Assembly (NCBI RefSeq): GCF_021353235.1
Contig: NZ_JAJTWT010000007.1
Location: 62,001 to 126,000, forward strand
Origin: Pelomonas caseinilytica
Lineage (GTDB): Bacteria > Pseudomonadota > Gammaproteobacteria > Burkholderiales > Burkholderiaceae_C
Length of the DNA: 64,000 nucleotides
Reading direction: 5' to 3'
Shown here in pieces: positions 44,099 to 54,004 of this stretch; within the stretch, counting starts at the first letter, position 1, and each line of letters opens with the position of its first letter. Below the pieces are notes generated by a model. It was not told the origin of the DNA, did not search any database, and saw nothing but the letters and a program-made list of their open reading frames with translations. A program made the translations under genes and the position numbers.

Positions 44099-44668
44099 AT
44101 GCGACCCCTGCTTGCCTCTCTTCCGCTGCTCGCGCTGCTTGGCGGCTGCTCCATCATGCCCCGCTGGGACTCCCTGCCCTCCATCACCGGCGAAAAGGTG
44201 CTGGGGTTGATGACGCCCTACCGCGTCGAGGTCGTGCAGGGCAATGTGCTCACCAAGGAGATGGTGGCGCGCGTCAAGCCCGGCATGCCCAAGGCCCAGG
44301 TGCGGGACCTGCTCGGCTCGCCCCTGCTGACCGACGTCTTCCACGAGTCGCGCTGGGACTACCCCTTCACCATCCGCCGCCAGGGCGCGCCCTACCAGCA
44401 GCGCCTGGTCGTCGCCCTCTTCGACGGCGACCGCCTGAAGTCGCTGGAGGTCCCCGACGACCTGCCCTCCGAGGTCGACTTCGTCGCCTCGGTGAACACC
44501 TTCCGGCCCAGCAGCAAGGAGCCCAAGCTGCAGCTGACCGAGGCCGAACGCGAAGCCCTGCCGCCGCCCAAGCGCAGCGCCGAAGCGGCGCCGACCGCCG
44601 CGGCCGAAGGCCCCGCGCCGGGCCGCGTCTACCCGCCTCTCGACGCGAAGGCGGGAGCCGGCTCGTGA
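44099..44668 (+). CDS. bamE: Outer membrane assembly lipoprotein BamE
   Basis: BAM-complex lipoprotein of 189 residues that helps fold outer-membrane proteins. Signal peptide with lipobox LLGGC. SmpA/OmlA core with [38 protein letters not shown] and [11 protein letters not shown] low-complexity Pro/Ala-rich tail of about 45 residues is longer than in E. coli. Its stop overlaps the GTG start of dapB by 4 nt. Confidence 0.95.
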   Translation: MRPLLASLPLLALLGGCSIMPRWDSLPSITGEKVLGLMTPYRVEVVQGNVLTKEMVARVKPGMPKAQVRDLLGSPLLTDVFHESRWDYPFTIRRQGAPYQQRLVVALFDGDRLKSLEVPDDLPSEVDFVASVNTFRPSSKEPKLQLTEAEREALPPPKRSAEAAPTAAAEGPAPGRVYPPLDAKAGAGS

Positions 44669-45402
44669 TCCGCGTCGCCATCGCGGGCGCCGGCGGGCGC
44701 ATGGGCAAGATGCTGGTCGAGGCCGTCGACGCCGCCGACGACTGCACCCTGCACACCGCCATGAACCGCGAGTCGGACCTGCGGGCCAGCCTGGCCGGTG
44801 CCGACGTGCTCATCGACTTCACCCGCCCCGAGGCCACGCTCGCCCACCTGGCCGTCTGCGCCGAGCTGGGCGTCAAGGCCGTCGTCGGCACCACCGGCTT
44901 CGACCCGGCCCAGAAGGCCGAGATCGCCCGGCTCGCCGAGCGCACCGCCATCGTCTTCGCGCCCAACATGAGCGTGGGCGTCAACGTGGTGCTCAAGCTG
45001 CTGGACATGGCCGCCCGCGCCATGAACGAGGGCTTCGACATCGAGATCGTCGAGGCCCACCACCGCAACAAGGTCGACGCGCCCAGCGGCACCGCGCTGC
45101 AGATGGGCCAGGTCGTCGCCGACGCCCTCGGCCGCGACCTCAAGGCCTGCGCCGTCTACGGCCGCGAAGGCGTCACCGGCGTGCGCGCCCCCTCCACCAT
45201 CGGCTTCGCCACCGTGCGCGGCGGCGACATCATCGGCGACCACACCGTGCTCTTCGCCGGCACCGGCGAGCGCATCGAGATCAGCCACAAGGCCAGCAAC
45301 CGCACCATCTACGCCCAGGGCAGTCTGCGGGCCGCGCGCTTTCTCGCGAGCAGGTCGAAGGGCCTGTTCGGCATGAGCGACGTGCTGGGCTTCGCCGCAT
45401 GA
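44665..45402 (+). CDS. dapB: 4-hydroxy-tetrahydrodipicolinate reductase
   Basis: Lysine/diaminopimelate synthesis enzyme of 245 residues. GAGGRMG (8-14) binds NAD(P)H; GTTGF and [10 protein letters not shown] follow; the catalytic pair His132/His133 and Lys136 lie in [14 protein letters not shown]. The start is a GTG (44665) inside the bamE stop (GTGA), preceded by GGGAG. Confidence 0.96.
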   Translation: MIRVAIAGAGGRMGKMLVEAVDAADDCTLHTAMNRESDLRASLAGADVLIDFTRPEATLAHLAVCAELGVKAVVGTTGFDPAQKAEIARLAERTAIVFAPNMSVGVNVVLKLLDMAARAMNEGFDIEIVEAHHRNKVDAPSGTALQMGQVVADALGRDLKACAVYGREGVTGVRAPSTIGFATVRGGDIIGDHTVLFAGTGERIEISHKASNRTIYAQGSLRAARFLASRSKGLFGMSDVLGFAA

Positions 45403-45497
45403 GCGGGCGCACGCGGGCCGAGCGCCGGGCCGCCCCAAGCCGGCCCGCATCCCCGCGGGGGATCGGCCGACGTACTCGTCGGCCGAGGGGCTGACAT

Positions 45498-46142
45498 ATG
45501 GGTGGTTTTGCGGACTTCTGGGCCCAGAGCGACCTCGTCGGCCGCGCCGTCGCCCTGCTGCTGCTGGCCATGTCCGTCAGCGCCTGGGCGCTGATCCTCT
45601 GGAAGACCTGGCTGCTGCGCCGCGCCCGCCGCGGGCTGGTGCGGGCCGTGCCGGCCTTCTGGGCCGCGGCCGACGTGCCCGAGGGCCGCAACGCGCTGCA
45701 GAACTTCGACACCGAGGGCCTGCTGCTGCCGCTGCTGGACGCCGCCACCGCCGAGACCCACGGCGCCACGCTGGACGCCGCCGGCCGGCGCGAGTCCCGC
45801 CTGACCCGCCGTCTGCGCGACGCCCTGCACGCCGTGCTGGCCCGGCTGCAGTTCGGCCAGGTGCTGCTGGCCTCCATCGGCGCGACGGCCCCCTTTGTCG
45901 GCCTCTTCGGCACGGTCTGGGGCATCTATCACGCCCTGGTCAGCATCTCGGCCAGCGGCAACATCACCATCGACAAGATCTCGGGCCCGGTCGGCGAGGC
46001 GCTGATCATGACGGCCGCGGGCCTGGCCGTGGCCATCCCGGCCGTGCTGGCCTACAACGTCTTCGGCAAGCTGGTGGCCGCCTGCGAGGCCGACCTCGAA
46101 GGCTTCGCGCACGACCTGCGCGAACTTCTGGACCACGACTGA
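45498..46142 (+). CDS. exbB: MotA/TolQ/ExbB-family proton channel
   Basis: A 214-residue inner-membrane protein with three transmembrane helices (about 14-34, 115-140, 160-185). It carries ASIGATAPFVGLFGTVWGIYHALV and the later EALIMTAAGLAVAIPAVLAYN, the conserved proton-channel helices. It powers TonB- or Tol-type energy transfer with the ExbD partner directly downstream (1-bp overlap). Whether it serves TonB or Tol cannot be told; no tonB or tolA is adjacent. Confidence 0.9.
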   Translation: MGGFADFWAQSDLVGRAVALLLLAMSVSAWALILWKTWLLRRARRGLVRAVPAFWAAADVPEGRNALQNFDTEGLLLPLLDAATAETHGATLDAAGRRESRLTRRLRDALHAVLARLQFGQVLLASIGATAPFVGLFGTVWGIYHALVSISASGNITIDKISGPVGEALIMTAAGLAVAIPAVLAYNVFGKLVAACEADLEGFAHDLRELLDHD

Positions 46143-46567
46143 TGGCCTTCGGTCGGCTCGAACGACCTGATGCCGCTCGTCCCATGAGCGACATCAACAT
46201 GACGCCGCTCATCGACGTGATGCTGGTGCTGCTGGTCATCTTCATGATCACGGCACCGCTGATGACGGCCTCGCTGCGCCTGGACCTGCCCAAGAGCGAG
46301 GCGGCGACGCCGAGCGACGCGCCAAGTTTCATCGGCGTGGCCATCACGCCCGACGGCAAGCTGCACCTCGGCGACGACGAACTCGACGCCAAGACCTTCC
46401 AGCAGCGCATCGCTGAGCTGGGCCGCGCCAATGCGCAGATGGAAGTGCAGCTGCGCGCCGACCGCGCCGTGCCCTACGGCCAGGTGGCCGAGCTGATCGG
46501 CTGGGTCCAGGCCGCCGGCCTGAACCGCATCGCCTTCGTCGCGCAGGCACCGGCATCCGCGCCCTGA
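46142..46567 (+). CDS. exbD: ExbD/TolR-family biopolymer transport protein
   Basis: A 141-residue protein with one N-terminal transmembrane helix carrying the proton-binding Asp in INMTPLIDVMLVLLVIFMI, followed by a periplasmic domain (KLHLGDDELDAKTFQQRIA). Partner of the preceding ExbB-like channel. The spacing to leuS (124 bp) holds a TACAAT hexamer at 46595-46600 that may be the leuS -10 element. Confidence 0.93.
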   Translation: MAFGRLERPDAARPMSDINMTPLIDVMLVLLVIFMITAPLMTASLRLDLPKSEAATPSDAPSFIGVAITPDGKLHLGDDELDAKTFQQRIAELGRANAQMEVQLRADRAVPYGQVAELIGWVQAAGLNRIAFVAQAPASAP

Positions 46568-46691
46568 GCGAAAGGTCGGGCAGGAGGCCCCACCTACAAT
46601 TTGGCCAAACTAGACAGCCCCCACGCTCGCCGTTGCTCGCTGCCCCCGAAGGGGGTGCGTCAGGGGTTTCGGGCGGCCGGGCACCCCTGAC

Positions 46692-49319
46692 ATGAACGCC
46701 AAGACCGAAGCGCCCAGCTACAACCCGACCGAGATCGAAGCCGCCGCCCGAGCCTACTGGGCCGAGCGCGACGCCTACCGCGTCACCGAAGACGCCAGCA
46801 AGCCGCACTTCTATGCCTGCTCCATGCTGCCCTATCCGAGCGGCAAGCTGCACATGGGCCACGTGCGCAACTACACGATCAACGACATGCTGGCCCGCCA
46901 GCTGCGCATGAAGGGCTACAACGTCCTGATGCCCATGGGCTGGGACGCCTTCGGCCTGCCGGCCGAGAACGCCGCGATGAAGGGCAAGGTGCCGCCGGCG
47001 CAGTGGACCTACTCCAACATCGCCTACATGAAGGGCCAGATGCAGGCCATGGGCCTGGCCATCGACTGGAGCCGCGAGGTCGCCACCTGCGACCCCCGCT
47101 ACTACAAGTGGAACCAGTGGCTGTTCCTGAAGATGCTGGAGGCCGGCATCGCCGAGCGCCGCACCCAGGTCGTCAACTGGGACCCGGTGGACCAGACCGT
47201 GCTCGCCAACGAGCAGGTCATCGACGGCCGCGGCTGGCGCTCCGGCGCCCTTGTCGAGAAGCGCGAGATCCCCGGCTACTACCTCAAGATCACGCAGTAC
47301 GCCGAGGAGCTGCTCTCGGCCGTGGCCAACCCGGAGGACCCCAACTACCTCAGCGGCTGGCCCGAGCGCGTGCGGCTGATGCAGGAGAACTGGATCGGCA
47401 AGAGCCAGGGCGTGCGCTTCGCCTTCCCGCACACCATCGACGGCGGCGGGCGGCTGTGGGTGTTCACGACCCGCGCCGACACCATCATGGGCGTGACCTT
47501 CTGCGCCGTCGCTCCCGAGCATCCGCTCGCGGCCTTCGCGGCGAAGAGCAGGCCCGAGGTCGCCGCCTTCATCGAGGAATGCAAGGCCGGCGGCACGACC
47601 GAGGCCGAGCTCGCCACGCAGGACAAGAAGGGCGTGCCCACGGGCCTGTTCGTCATCCACCCCCTCACCGGCGCCCAGGTCGAGGTCTGGGTCGGCAACT
47701 ACGTGCTGATGAACTATGGCGACGGCGCCGTGATGGGCGTGCCGGCGCATGATGAGCGCGACTTCGCGTTCGCGAAGAAGTACGGCATCGAGATCAAGCA
47801 GGTCGTCGCCGTGGAGGGCGAGACCTTCACCACCGACGCCTGGGCCGAGTGGTACGGCGACAAGACCCGCGGCGTGTGCGTCAACTCCGGCGTGCTGGAC
47901 GGCCTCTCCCACGCCGACGCGGTCGACAAGGTGGCCGAGCTGCTGGCGGCCGAGGGCCTGGGCGAGAAGAAGACCACCTGGCGCCTGCGCGACTGGGGCA
48001 TCAGCCGCCAACGCTACTGGGGCACGCCGATTCCGATCATCCATTGCGATGACTGCGGCGTCGTGCCCGTGCCCGAGAAGGACCTGCCCGTCGTGCTGCC
48101 CGAGGACCTGATCCCGGACGGCAGCGGCAACCCGCTGAACAAGCACGCCGGCTTCCTGAATGTCGACTGCCCGAGCTGCGGCCGGCCCGCGCGACGCGAG
48201 ACGGACACCATGGACACCTTCGTGGATTCGTCCTGGTACTTCATGCGCTACTGCGACCCGACCAACGACCAGGCCATGGTCGGCGCCGGCACCAAGTACT
48301 GGATGCCGATGAACCAGTACATCGGCGGCATCGAGCACGCCATCCTGCACCTGCTGTACGCGCGCTTCTGGACCAAGGTGATGCGCGACCTGAAGCTGGT
48401 CGACGTGTCCGAGCCGTTCCAGAAGCTGCTGACCCAGGGCATGGTGCTCAAGGGCGCCTTCTTCCACAAGCCTGAAGACGCCGGCAAGAACTACTACTGG
48501 GAGCACGAGGTCGACGTCATCCGCAACGAGCACGACGCGATCATCGGCGGCACCTTGAAGGCCGACGGCACGCCGTTGACCTACGAGATGACGACCATGT
48601 CCAAGTCCAAGAACAACGGCGTGGACCCGCAGGCCCTGATCGACCAGTACGGCGCCGACACCGCCCGCCTGTTCGTGATGTTCGCGTCGCCGCCCGAGCA
48701 GACGCTGGAGTGGAACGACGCCGCCGTCGAAGGCGCACACCGCTTCCTGAAGCGCGTATGGAACTTCGGCGTGCGCCACGCCGAGGCCATCAAGGCCGGC
48801 GGCAGCGACTTCGCCGCGCTGAACGGCGACGGCAAGGCCCTGCGCCGCGAGGTGCACAACGTGCTCAAGCAGGTCAGCTACGACTACGAGCGCATGCAGT
48901 ACAACACCGTCGTCTCCGGCGCGATGAAGCTGCTGAATGCACTCGAAGGCTTCAAGGCGGAAGGCCAGGCCGCGGCGGTGCGCGACGGCTTCTCGGTGCT
49001 GCTGCGCGTGCTCTACCCGGCCACGCCCCACATCGCCCACCAGCTCTGGCAGGACCTCGGCTTCGCGGCTGAACTCGGCGACCTGCTCGACGCGCCCTGG
49101 CCCACGGTCGACGAGGCCGCCCTCGTGCAGGACGAGATCGAGCTGATGCTCCAGGTCAACGGCAAGCTGCGCGGTGCCGTCAAGGTGCCCGCCTCGGCGG
49201 ACAAGGCCGCCATCGAGGCTGCGGCCCTGGCGACCGAGGAGTTCGCCAAGTTCGGCGAAGGCAAGCCGCCCAAGAAGGTCGTCATCGTGCCGGGCCGCCT
49301 CGTCAACATCGTGGTCTGA
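46692..49319 (+). CDS. leuS: Leucyl-tRNA synthetase
   Basis: Class I aminoacyl-tRNA synthetase of 875 residues. The HIGH-type motif is HMGH at 54-57 ([12 protein letters not shown]); the KMSKS-type motif is MSKSK at 636-640. The editing domain is marked by [13 protein letters not shown] and [15 protein letters not shown] [25 protein letters not shown] and zinc-finger-like CPSCG segments are as usual. Followed by lptE after 5 bp. Confidence 0.98.
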   Translation: MNAKTEAPSYNPTEIEAAARAYWAERDAYRVTEDASKPHFYACSMLPYPSGKLHMGHVRNYTINDMLARQLRMKGYNVLMPMGWDAFGLPAENAAMKGKVPPAQWTYSNIAYMKGQMQAMGLAIDWSREVATCDPRYYKWNQWLFLKMLEAGIAERRTQVVNWDPVDQTVLANEQVIDGRGWRSGALVEKREIPGYYLKITQYAEELLSAVANPEDPNYLSGWPERVRLMQENWIGKSQGVRFAFPHTIDGGGRLWVFTTRADTIMGVTFCAVAPEHPLAAFAAKSRPEVAAFIEECKAGGTTEAELATQDKKGVPTGLFVIHPLTGAQVEVWVGNYVLMNYGDGAVMGVPAHDERDFAFAKKYGIEIKQVVAVEGETFTTDAWAEWYGDKTRGVCVNSGVLDGLSHADAVDKVAELLAAEGLGEKKTTWRLRDWGISRQRYWGTPIPIIHCDDCGVVPVPEKDLPVVLPEDLIPDGSGNPLNKHAGFLNVDCPSCGRPARRETDTMDTFVDSSWYFMRYCDPTNDQAMVGAGTKYWMPMNQYIGGIEHAILHLLYARFWTKVMRDLKLVDVSEPFQKLLTQGMVLKGAFFHKPEDAGKNYYWEHEVDVIRNEHDAIIGGTLKADGTPLTYEMTTMSKSKNNGVDPQALIDQYGADTARLFVMFASPPEQTLEWNDAAVEGAHRFLKRVWNFGVRHAEAIKAGGSDFAALNGDGKALRREVHNVLKQVSYDYERMQYNTVVSGAMKLLNALEGFKAEGQAAAVRDGFSVLLRVLYPATPHIAHQLWQDLGFAAELGDLLDAPWPTVDEAALVQDEIELMLQVNGKLRGAVKVPASADKAAIEAAALATEEFAKFGEGKPPKKVVIVPGRLVNIVV

Positions 49320-49324
49320 ACGCG

Positions 49325-49810
49325 ATGGACCGCCGCTTCGCACTGCTCGGCCTTGCGGCCCTCGCCGGCTGCGGCTTCGAGCTGCGCCACGAGCCCGAGC
49401 TGCGCTTCAAGACCCTGGCGCTGACCGGCTTCCCGCCGGACTCGCCGCTGGCCCTGGGCCTGAAGCGCCAGCTCAAGCGCACGCCGGTGCAGCTCGTCGA
49501 CGACCCCAACCGGGCCGAGGTCGTGCTGGAGGTGCTGCGCGAGTTCCGCGACCGCACCGTCGTCGCCTCCACCAGCGTCGGCCAGGTGCGCGAATGGCAG
49601 CTGCGCCTGCAGTTCGACTACCTCATCCGCACGCCGGCCGGCGAGTTGCTGGTGCCCAAGGTCGAGCTCCGCCTGGCCCGCGACATGAACTACACCGAGA
49701 CCGCCGCCCTGGCCAAGGAGCAGGAGGCAGCCAACCTCTACGGCGCGATGCAGTCCGACGCCATCGCGCAGGTGATGCGTCGCCTGGCCGCCGTGAAGTT
49801 GCCCGCCTGA
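49325..49810 (+). CDS. lptE: LPS-assembly lipoprotein LptE
   Basis: A 161-residue outer-membrane lipoprotein that plugs the LptD barrel. Short signal with lipobox ALAGC. Beta-rich core with VREWQLRLQFDYLIRTPAG and the C-terminal helix KEQEAANLYGAMQSDAIAQV, typical of LptE (RlpB). leuS-lptE-holA is a conserved order. Its partner gene lptD is also in the window, at the right end. Confidence 0.93.
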   Translation: MDRRFALLGLAALAGCGFELRHEPELRFKTLALTGFPPDSPLALGLKRQLKRTPVQLVDDPNRAEVVLEVLREFRDRTVVASTSVGQVREWQLRLQFDYLIRTPAGELLVPKVELRLARDMNYTETAALAKEQEAANLYGAMQSDAIAQVMRRLAAVKLPA

Positions 49811-49826
49811 AATGAATCCAAAACAA

Positions 49827-49896
49827 AGCCACAGAGGCACAGAGACACAGAGGGAGCACCAAGCCGCCTTCTCTGTGTCTCTGTGCCTCTGTGGCT
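49827..49896. repeat. 26-bp perfect inverted repeat between lptE and holA
   Basis: Arms at 49827-49852 and 49871-49896 are exact reverse complements, with an 18-nt centre. The left arm begins AGCCACAGAGGCACAGAGAC and is an imperfect iteration of a CACAGAG unit; its A-rich composition contrasts with its neighbours. CACAGAG-type palindromes recur in many bacterial genomes as dispersed repeats. It could act as a terminator/attenuator hairpin or be a non-autonomous repeat element. Confidence 0.9.
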
Positions 49897-49917
49897 GTGT
49901 TCTTTGCAGGAGTTGAC

Positions 49918-50988
49918 ATGCAGCTCCGCCCCGAAGCACTCGCGGCTCACCTCGCCAAGGGCCTGGCCCGCATCTACACCGTCCATGGTGACGAGCCGCT
50001 GCTCGCCCAGGAGGCGGCCGACCAGATCCGCGCCGCAGCCAAGGCCCAGGGCTTCGGCGAGCGCCAGATCTTCACGGTCAGCGGCGCCTACTTCGACTGG
50101 GCGCCCGTGCTCGCGGCCGCCCAGGCCATGAGCCTCTTCGCCGAGCGCCAGTTCATCGAGATCCGCATCCCGAGCGGCAAGCCGGGCAAGGATGGCTCCG
50201 AGGCCCTGCAGCGTTATGCCGAGGCGGCACCGGACGACGTGCTGACCCTCGTGACGCTGCCGCGCCTGGACAAGACCCAGCTGTCCAGCGCCTGGTTCAC
50301 GGCCCTGGATGCGGGCGGCGTGTCGGTGCGCGTCGAGCCCGTCGAGCGCCGCGCGCTGCCGGCCTGGCTGGCCCAGCGGCTCAAGGCCCAGGGGCAGTCG
50401 GTGCCTGAGGGCGAGGACGGTCAGAAGGCGCTGGCTTTCTTCGCCGACCGCGTCGAGGGCAACCTGCTCGCCGCCCATCAGGAGCTGCAGAAGCTCGCCC
50501 TGCTGCACCCCCCGGGCGAGCTGACCCTGGCCGACATCGAGGCGGCCGTGCTGGACGTGGCGCGCTTCGACGTCTTCAAGCTCAGCGAAGCCGTGCTGTC
50601 GGGCGCCGTGCCGCGCCTGCTGCGCATGCTCGATGGCCTGGAGGCCGAGGGCGAGGCGGCCGTGCTCGTGCACTGGACGCTGGCGGAGGACGCCCGCGCG
50701 CTGGCCCGGGTGCGCAACGCGCTGGATGCCGGCAAGCCCCTGCCGATGGCGATGCGGGAAGCGCGCGTCTGGGGCGCCAAGGAGAGGCTGGTGGAACGCA
50801 TCGCCCCGCGCCTCGAATCGGCCCAGGCGGGCCGCCTCGTGCAGGCGGCCCAGGTCTGCGACGGCCTGGTCAAGGGCCTGCGCCATCCGGACTGGCCGGC
50901 CGACCCCTGGGCCGCGCTGCGCCGCTTCGCATTGATGCTGGCCGAAGCCGCCAGCGGGAAAACCGGGGCAGTTCTCACGGTCCGCTGA
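49918..50988 (+). CDS. holA: DNA polymerase III delta subunit
   Basis: Clamp-loader subunit of 356 residues that opens the beta sliding clamp. The N-terminal region has YTVHGDEPLLAQEAADQIRA and SLFAERQFIEIR, followed by the degenerate AAA+ domain and the C-terminal collar helices (LVHWTLAEDARALARVRNAL). AGGAG lies 5-6 nt before the ATG. Transcription from leuS must pass through the large inverted repeat upstream. Confidence 0.92.
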   Translation: MQLRPEALAAHLAKGLARIYTVHGDEPLLAQEAADQIRAAAKAQGFGERQIFTVSGAYFDWAPVLAAAQAMSLFAERQFIEIRIPSGKPGKDGSEALQRYAEAAPDDVLTLVTLPRLDKTQLSSAWFTALDAGGVSVRVEPVERRALPAWLAQRLKAQGQSVPEGEDGQKALAFFADRVEGNLLAAHQELQKLALLHPPGELTLADIEAAVLDVARFDVFKLSEAVLSGAVPRLLRMLDGLEAEGEAAVLVHWTLAEDARALARVRNALDAGKPLPMAMREARVWGAKERLVERIAPRLESAQAGRLVQAAQVCDGLVKGLRHPDWPADPWAALRRFALMLAEAASGKTGAVLTVR

Positions 50989-51027
50989 ACGCGATTGGGC
51001 TATCGTCCGGGCGGGAGCCTCTCCGCC

Positions 51028-51606
51028 ATGCCGCCACGCCCACTGACTGCCCTGCTGCTTGCACCGTTCGCGGCCGCAGCCGTTCCCGTGACCGTCCAAC
51101 TGCGCGGCCCCGGCGACCAGCCGCTGGCGGGCGCGGCGGTCGCCGTCGAGGTCAAGGGGCGCACGGGCCGCACCAGCACGGCCAAGGCCGAGATGGGCCA
51201 GCGCAACCGCCAGTTCACGCCCCAGGTGCTCATCGTGCAGACGGGCACGGCGGTCGCCTTCCCGAACTTCGACACGGTGCGCCACCACGTCTACTCCTTC
51301 TCGCCCATCAAGGTCATCGACATCAAGCTCTACTCCGGCACGCCGGCCGAGCCCATCGTCTTCGACAAGCCGGGCGTGGCCGCGCTGGGCTGCAACATCC
51401 ATGACCGCATGAGCGCCCATGTCGTCGTCGTCGACACGCCGACGTTCGCGCGCACCGACGCCCAGGGCCAGGCGAGTTTCGACCTCCCGCCCGGTGAACA
51501 CGTGGTGAAGGCCTGGCATGCCGGCCAGAAGTCGCCCACGCTGCAGGCCGTGAAGCTCGACGTGCCGGCCGCCGGCGGCACGAGCGTGCTGACCCTGGCC
51601 GAGTGA
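51028..51606 (+). CDS. Periplasmic cupredoxin-like protein (methylamine-utilisation-protein-like)
   Basis: A 192-residue exported protein. The signal peptide begins MPPRPLTALLLAPFAAAA. The mature part is a single cupredoxin domain with plausible copper ligands His (RHHVYSFS), Cys, His and Met (ALGCNIHDRMSAHV), then a carboxypeptidase-regulatory-like beta segment (ARTDAQGQASFDLPPGEHVV). Proteins of this shape are usually labelled methylamine utilisation proteins, although no mau genes are here. It sits 10 bp before the GGDEF/EAL gene, so the two may form a signal-input and output pair. Confidence 0.8.
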   Translation: MPPRPLTALLLAPFAAAAVPVTVQLRGPGDQPLAGAAVAVEVKGRTGRTSTAKAEMGQRNRQFTPQVLIVQTGTAVAFPNFDTVRHHVYSFSPIKVIDIKLYSGTPAEPIVFDKPGVAALGCNIHDRMSAHVVVVDTPTFARTDAQGQASFDLPPGEHVVKAWHAGQKSPTLQAVKLDVPAAGGTSVLTLAE

Positions 51607-51616
51607 CGCCGCGGCC

Positions 51617-54004
51617 ATGCCCTCCTGGCTGAACCTGCGCCGCCTGGAAGGGCGCATCGTCGCCCTCTTCCTCGGCCTGCTGCTGCTGGTGCAGCTGGTC
51701 AGCTTCGGGGTCATCCGCGCCAGCATCACCCACAACGCGGACACCTCCCTCGCCGCCGAGCTGCAGACCGGCGAGCGGCTGCTGCGCCGTCTGCTCGACC
51801 AGCGCGCCAGCAAGCTGCGCGACACAGCCGAGCTGCTGGCCAAGGACTACGGCTTCCGCAGCGCCGTCGGCCTGTCGCTGGCCGAGGCCGGCACCGTCGA
51901 GACCATCAAGGACGCCCTCGCCAACCAGGGCGAGCGCATCGGCGCTGCCGTCGTTGCCTACTTCGACGGCGAGCTCCGCCTCGTGGCCGCCACGCGCGAT
52001 GGGGCCGAGCCCTTCGGTGGCGTGCTCAAGGCCCTGGTGGCCAGCAGCGAGGGCAGCGCCCTGTCGGTGCAGGACGGCCACGCCTACCAGGTCGTCGCCG
52101 TGCAGGTGCGCACGCCCGCCCCGGTGGGCTGGGTGCTGATGGGCTTCTCCCTCGATCGCGAGGTGCTGGACGACCTCAAGGCCCTGTCCGACCTGGACGG
52201 CGTGGTGCTGCTGCAGCCACCCAGGCGGGGCTGGACCCCGCTCGTCGGCACCCTCGACGGCCAGGCCAACGCCGCCTTGCAAGCCAGCCTCGGCGCCGAC
52301 TCGCCGGGCGACGGCGTGCTGCAGCTCGCGGGCGAGCGGCTGCGCACCCACTTCGTGCCGCTGCTGCGCGGCGAACCTCGCCTGGGCGTGGTGTTGCTGC
52401 GCTCCCTGGATGCGGCGCTGGCGCCCTACCGGGAGCTGCAACTCGTCCTGCTCGGCCTCACGGTAGTAGGCGTGCTGGTGTTCGCCAGCCTGAGCGTGCT
52501 GCTGGCGCGCGGCATCAGCGGGCCCATCACGGCGCTGTCGGGCTCGGCGCGGCGCCTGGAGGGCGGCGACTACGACACCCCCGTGCCGGCAGCGTCGCGA
52601 GTGGAGGAAGTGCATGAGCTGGCCGTCGCGCTGGAGAGCATGCGCGAAGGCATACGCCGCCGCGACGCCCTGGTGAACAACCTCGCCTACGTCGACCCGC
52701 TGACCCTGCTGCCCAACCGCGCCCGGTTTGCCGAGTTCCTGCAGCACCACCTCGACCACAGCGACACGCCGGGCGCCGTGCTGATGCTGGACCTGGACCG
52801 CTTCAAGCACGTCAACGACGTGCTGGGCCACGACGTGGGCGACCGGCTGCTGCAGTCGGTGGCCGAGCGGCTGCGCGCCCTGTGCGCGCCGGCCCACTCG
52901 GTGCTGGCGCGGCTGTCGGGCGACGAGTTCGCCATCCTGCTGGCCCGCACCGACGCGCGCGCAGCCAGCGAGGCGGCGCTGGCCATCCTCAAGGACTTCG
53001 AGCAGCCTCTGCAGCTCGACGACGAGACCATCGACCTCGGCGCCGGCATCGGCATCGCCCTCTTCCCCGAACACGGCCGCGACGTCAACGTGCTGCTCGG
53101 CCGCGCCGAGCTGGCCATGTATGCCGCCAAGACCCGGCAATGCGGCAGCCTGATCTACCACGCCCAGCTCGACGTCGGCAGCCAGGAGTCGCTGTCGCTG
53201 CTGTCCGAACTGCGCCGTGCGGTGGAGAACGACGAGCTGCGCCTCTTCCTGCAGCCCAAGATCGACCTGCAGCAAGGCCGTGTCGTCGGTGCCGAGGCCC
53301 TCGTGCGCTGGCAGCATCCGCAGCGCGGCCTGGTGCCGCCGATGCAGTTCATCCCGTTTGCCGAGCAGACCGGCTTCATCCGCATCCTCAGCGCCTGGAT
53401 GCTTGAGGGTGCGGCCCGCTTCTCGCAGCAGGCGCGCGAGGCCGGGCTGGCGCTGCGCCTGTCGGTCAACCTGTCCACCCGCGACCTGATGGACCAGGAG
53501 CTGCCCGCCAAGATCGAGGCCATGCTCGCGCCGCTGCAGGTGGCGGCCGACTCCCTTTGCCTGGAGATCACCGAGAGCGCCATCATGGACGACCCCGAGC
53601 GGGCCCTGTCCACGCTGGAGCACCTGCACGCCATGGGCCTGAAGCTGTCCATCGACGACTTCGGCACGGGCTATTCGTCGCTGGCCTACCTGAAGCGGCT
53701 GCCCGTGGACGAGCTCAAGATCGACAAGAGCTTCGTCATGGCGATGGAGCGCGACCTCGACGACGCCCGCATCGTGCGCTCGACCATCGAGCTCGCCCAC
53801 AACCTCGGCCTCTCGGTCGTCGCCGAGGGGCTGGAGACCCTCAAGGCCTGGGCCCTGCTGGCCAAGCTGGGCTGCGACGAGGGCCAGGGCTACTTCGTCT
53901 CCAAGCCCATGCCGCAGGAGCAATTCGTCGCCTGGGCCCAGGCCTGGCAGCCGCCCGACATCTCGGCCGTGACGGCCGAGAGCCTGATGGCGAAGCTGGA
54001 TTAG
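51617..54004 (+). CDS. Membrane GGDEF/EAL protein, probable cyclic-di-GMP phosphodiesterase
   Basis: A 795-residue protein: N-terminal transmembrane helix, periplasmic sensor domain (about 35-270), second helix (near 275-298, LVLLGLTVVGVLVFASLSVL), HAMP (about 300-350), GGDEF, EAL. The GGDEF motif is degenerate, SGDEF at 434-438, and so probably regulatory. The EAL side looks intact: EALVRW (from Glu560), NLSTRDL, LEITESAI, DDFGTGYSSL, KIDKSF and AEGLET. Net activity is therefore likely breakdown of cyclic di-GMP. The cupredoxin gene just upstream could supply its periplasmic signal. Its stop overlaps the convergent pncC stop by 4 nt. Confidence 0.9.
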   Translation: MPSWLNLRRLEGRIVALFLGLLLLVQLVSFGVIRASITHNADTSLAAELQTGERLLRRLLDQRASKLRDTAELLAKDYGFRSAVGLSLAEAGTVETIKDALANQGERIGAAVVAYFDGELRLVAATRDGAEPFGGVLKALVASSEGSALSVQDGHAYQVVAVQVRTPAPVGWVLMGFSLDREVLDDLKALSDLDGVVLLQPPRRGWTPLVGTLDGQANAALQASLGADSPGDGVLQLAGERLRTHFVPLLRGEPRLGVVLLRSLDAALAPYRELQLVLLGLTVVGVLVFASLSVLLARGISGPITALSGSARRLEGGDYDTPVPAASRVEEVHELAVALESMREGIRRRDALVNNLAYVDPLTLLPNRARFAEFLQHHLDHSDTPGAVLMLDLDRFKHVNDVLGHDVGDRLLQSVAERLRALCAPAHSVLARLSGDEFAILLARTDARAASEAALAILKDFEQPLQLDDETIDLGAGIGIALFPEHGRDVNVLLGRAELAMYAAKTRQCGSLIYHAQLDVGSQESLSLLSELRRAVENDELRLFLQPKIDLQQGRVVGAEALVRWQHPQRGLVPPMQFIPFAEQTGFIRILSAWMLEGAARFSQQAREAGLALRLSVNLSTRDLMDQELPAKIEAMLAPLQVAADSLCLEITESAIMDDPERALSTLEHLHAMGLKLSIDDFGTGYSSLAYLKRLPVDELKIDKSFVMAMERDLDDARIVRSTIELAHNLGLSVVAEGLETLKAWALLAKLGCDEGQGYFVSKPMPQEQFVAWAQAWQPPDISAVTAESLMAKLD

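Noticed and set aside
46344-49343. 999-codon minus-strand frame opposite leuS
   Set aside because: Pure shadow of leuS codon bias; no motifs and leuS is unmistakable.
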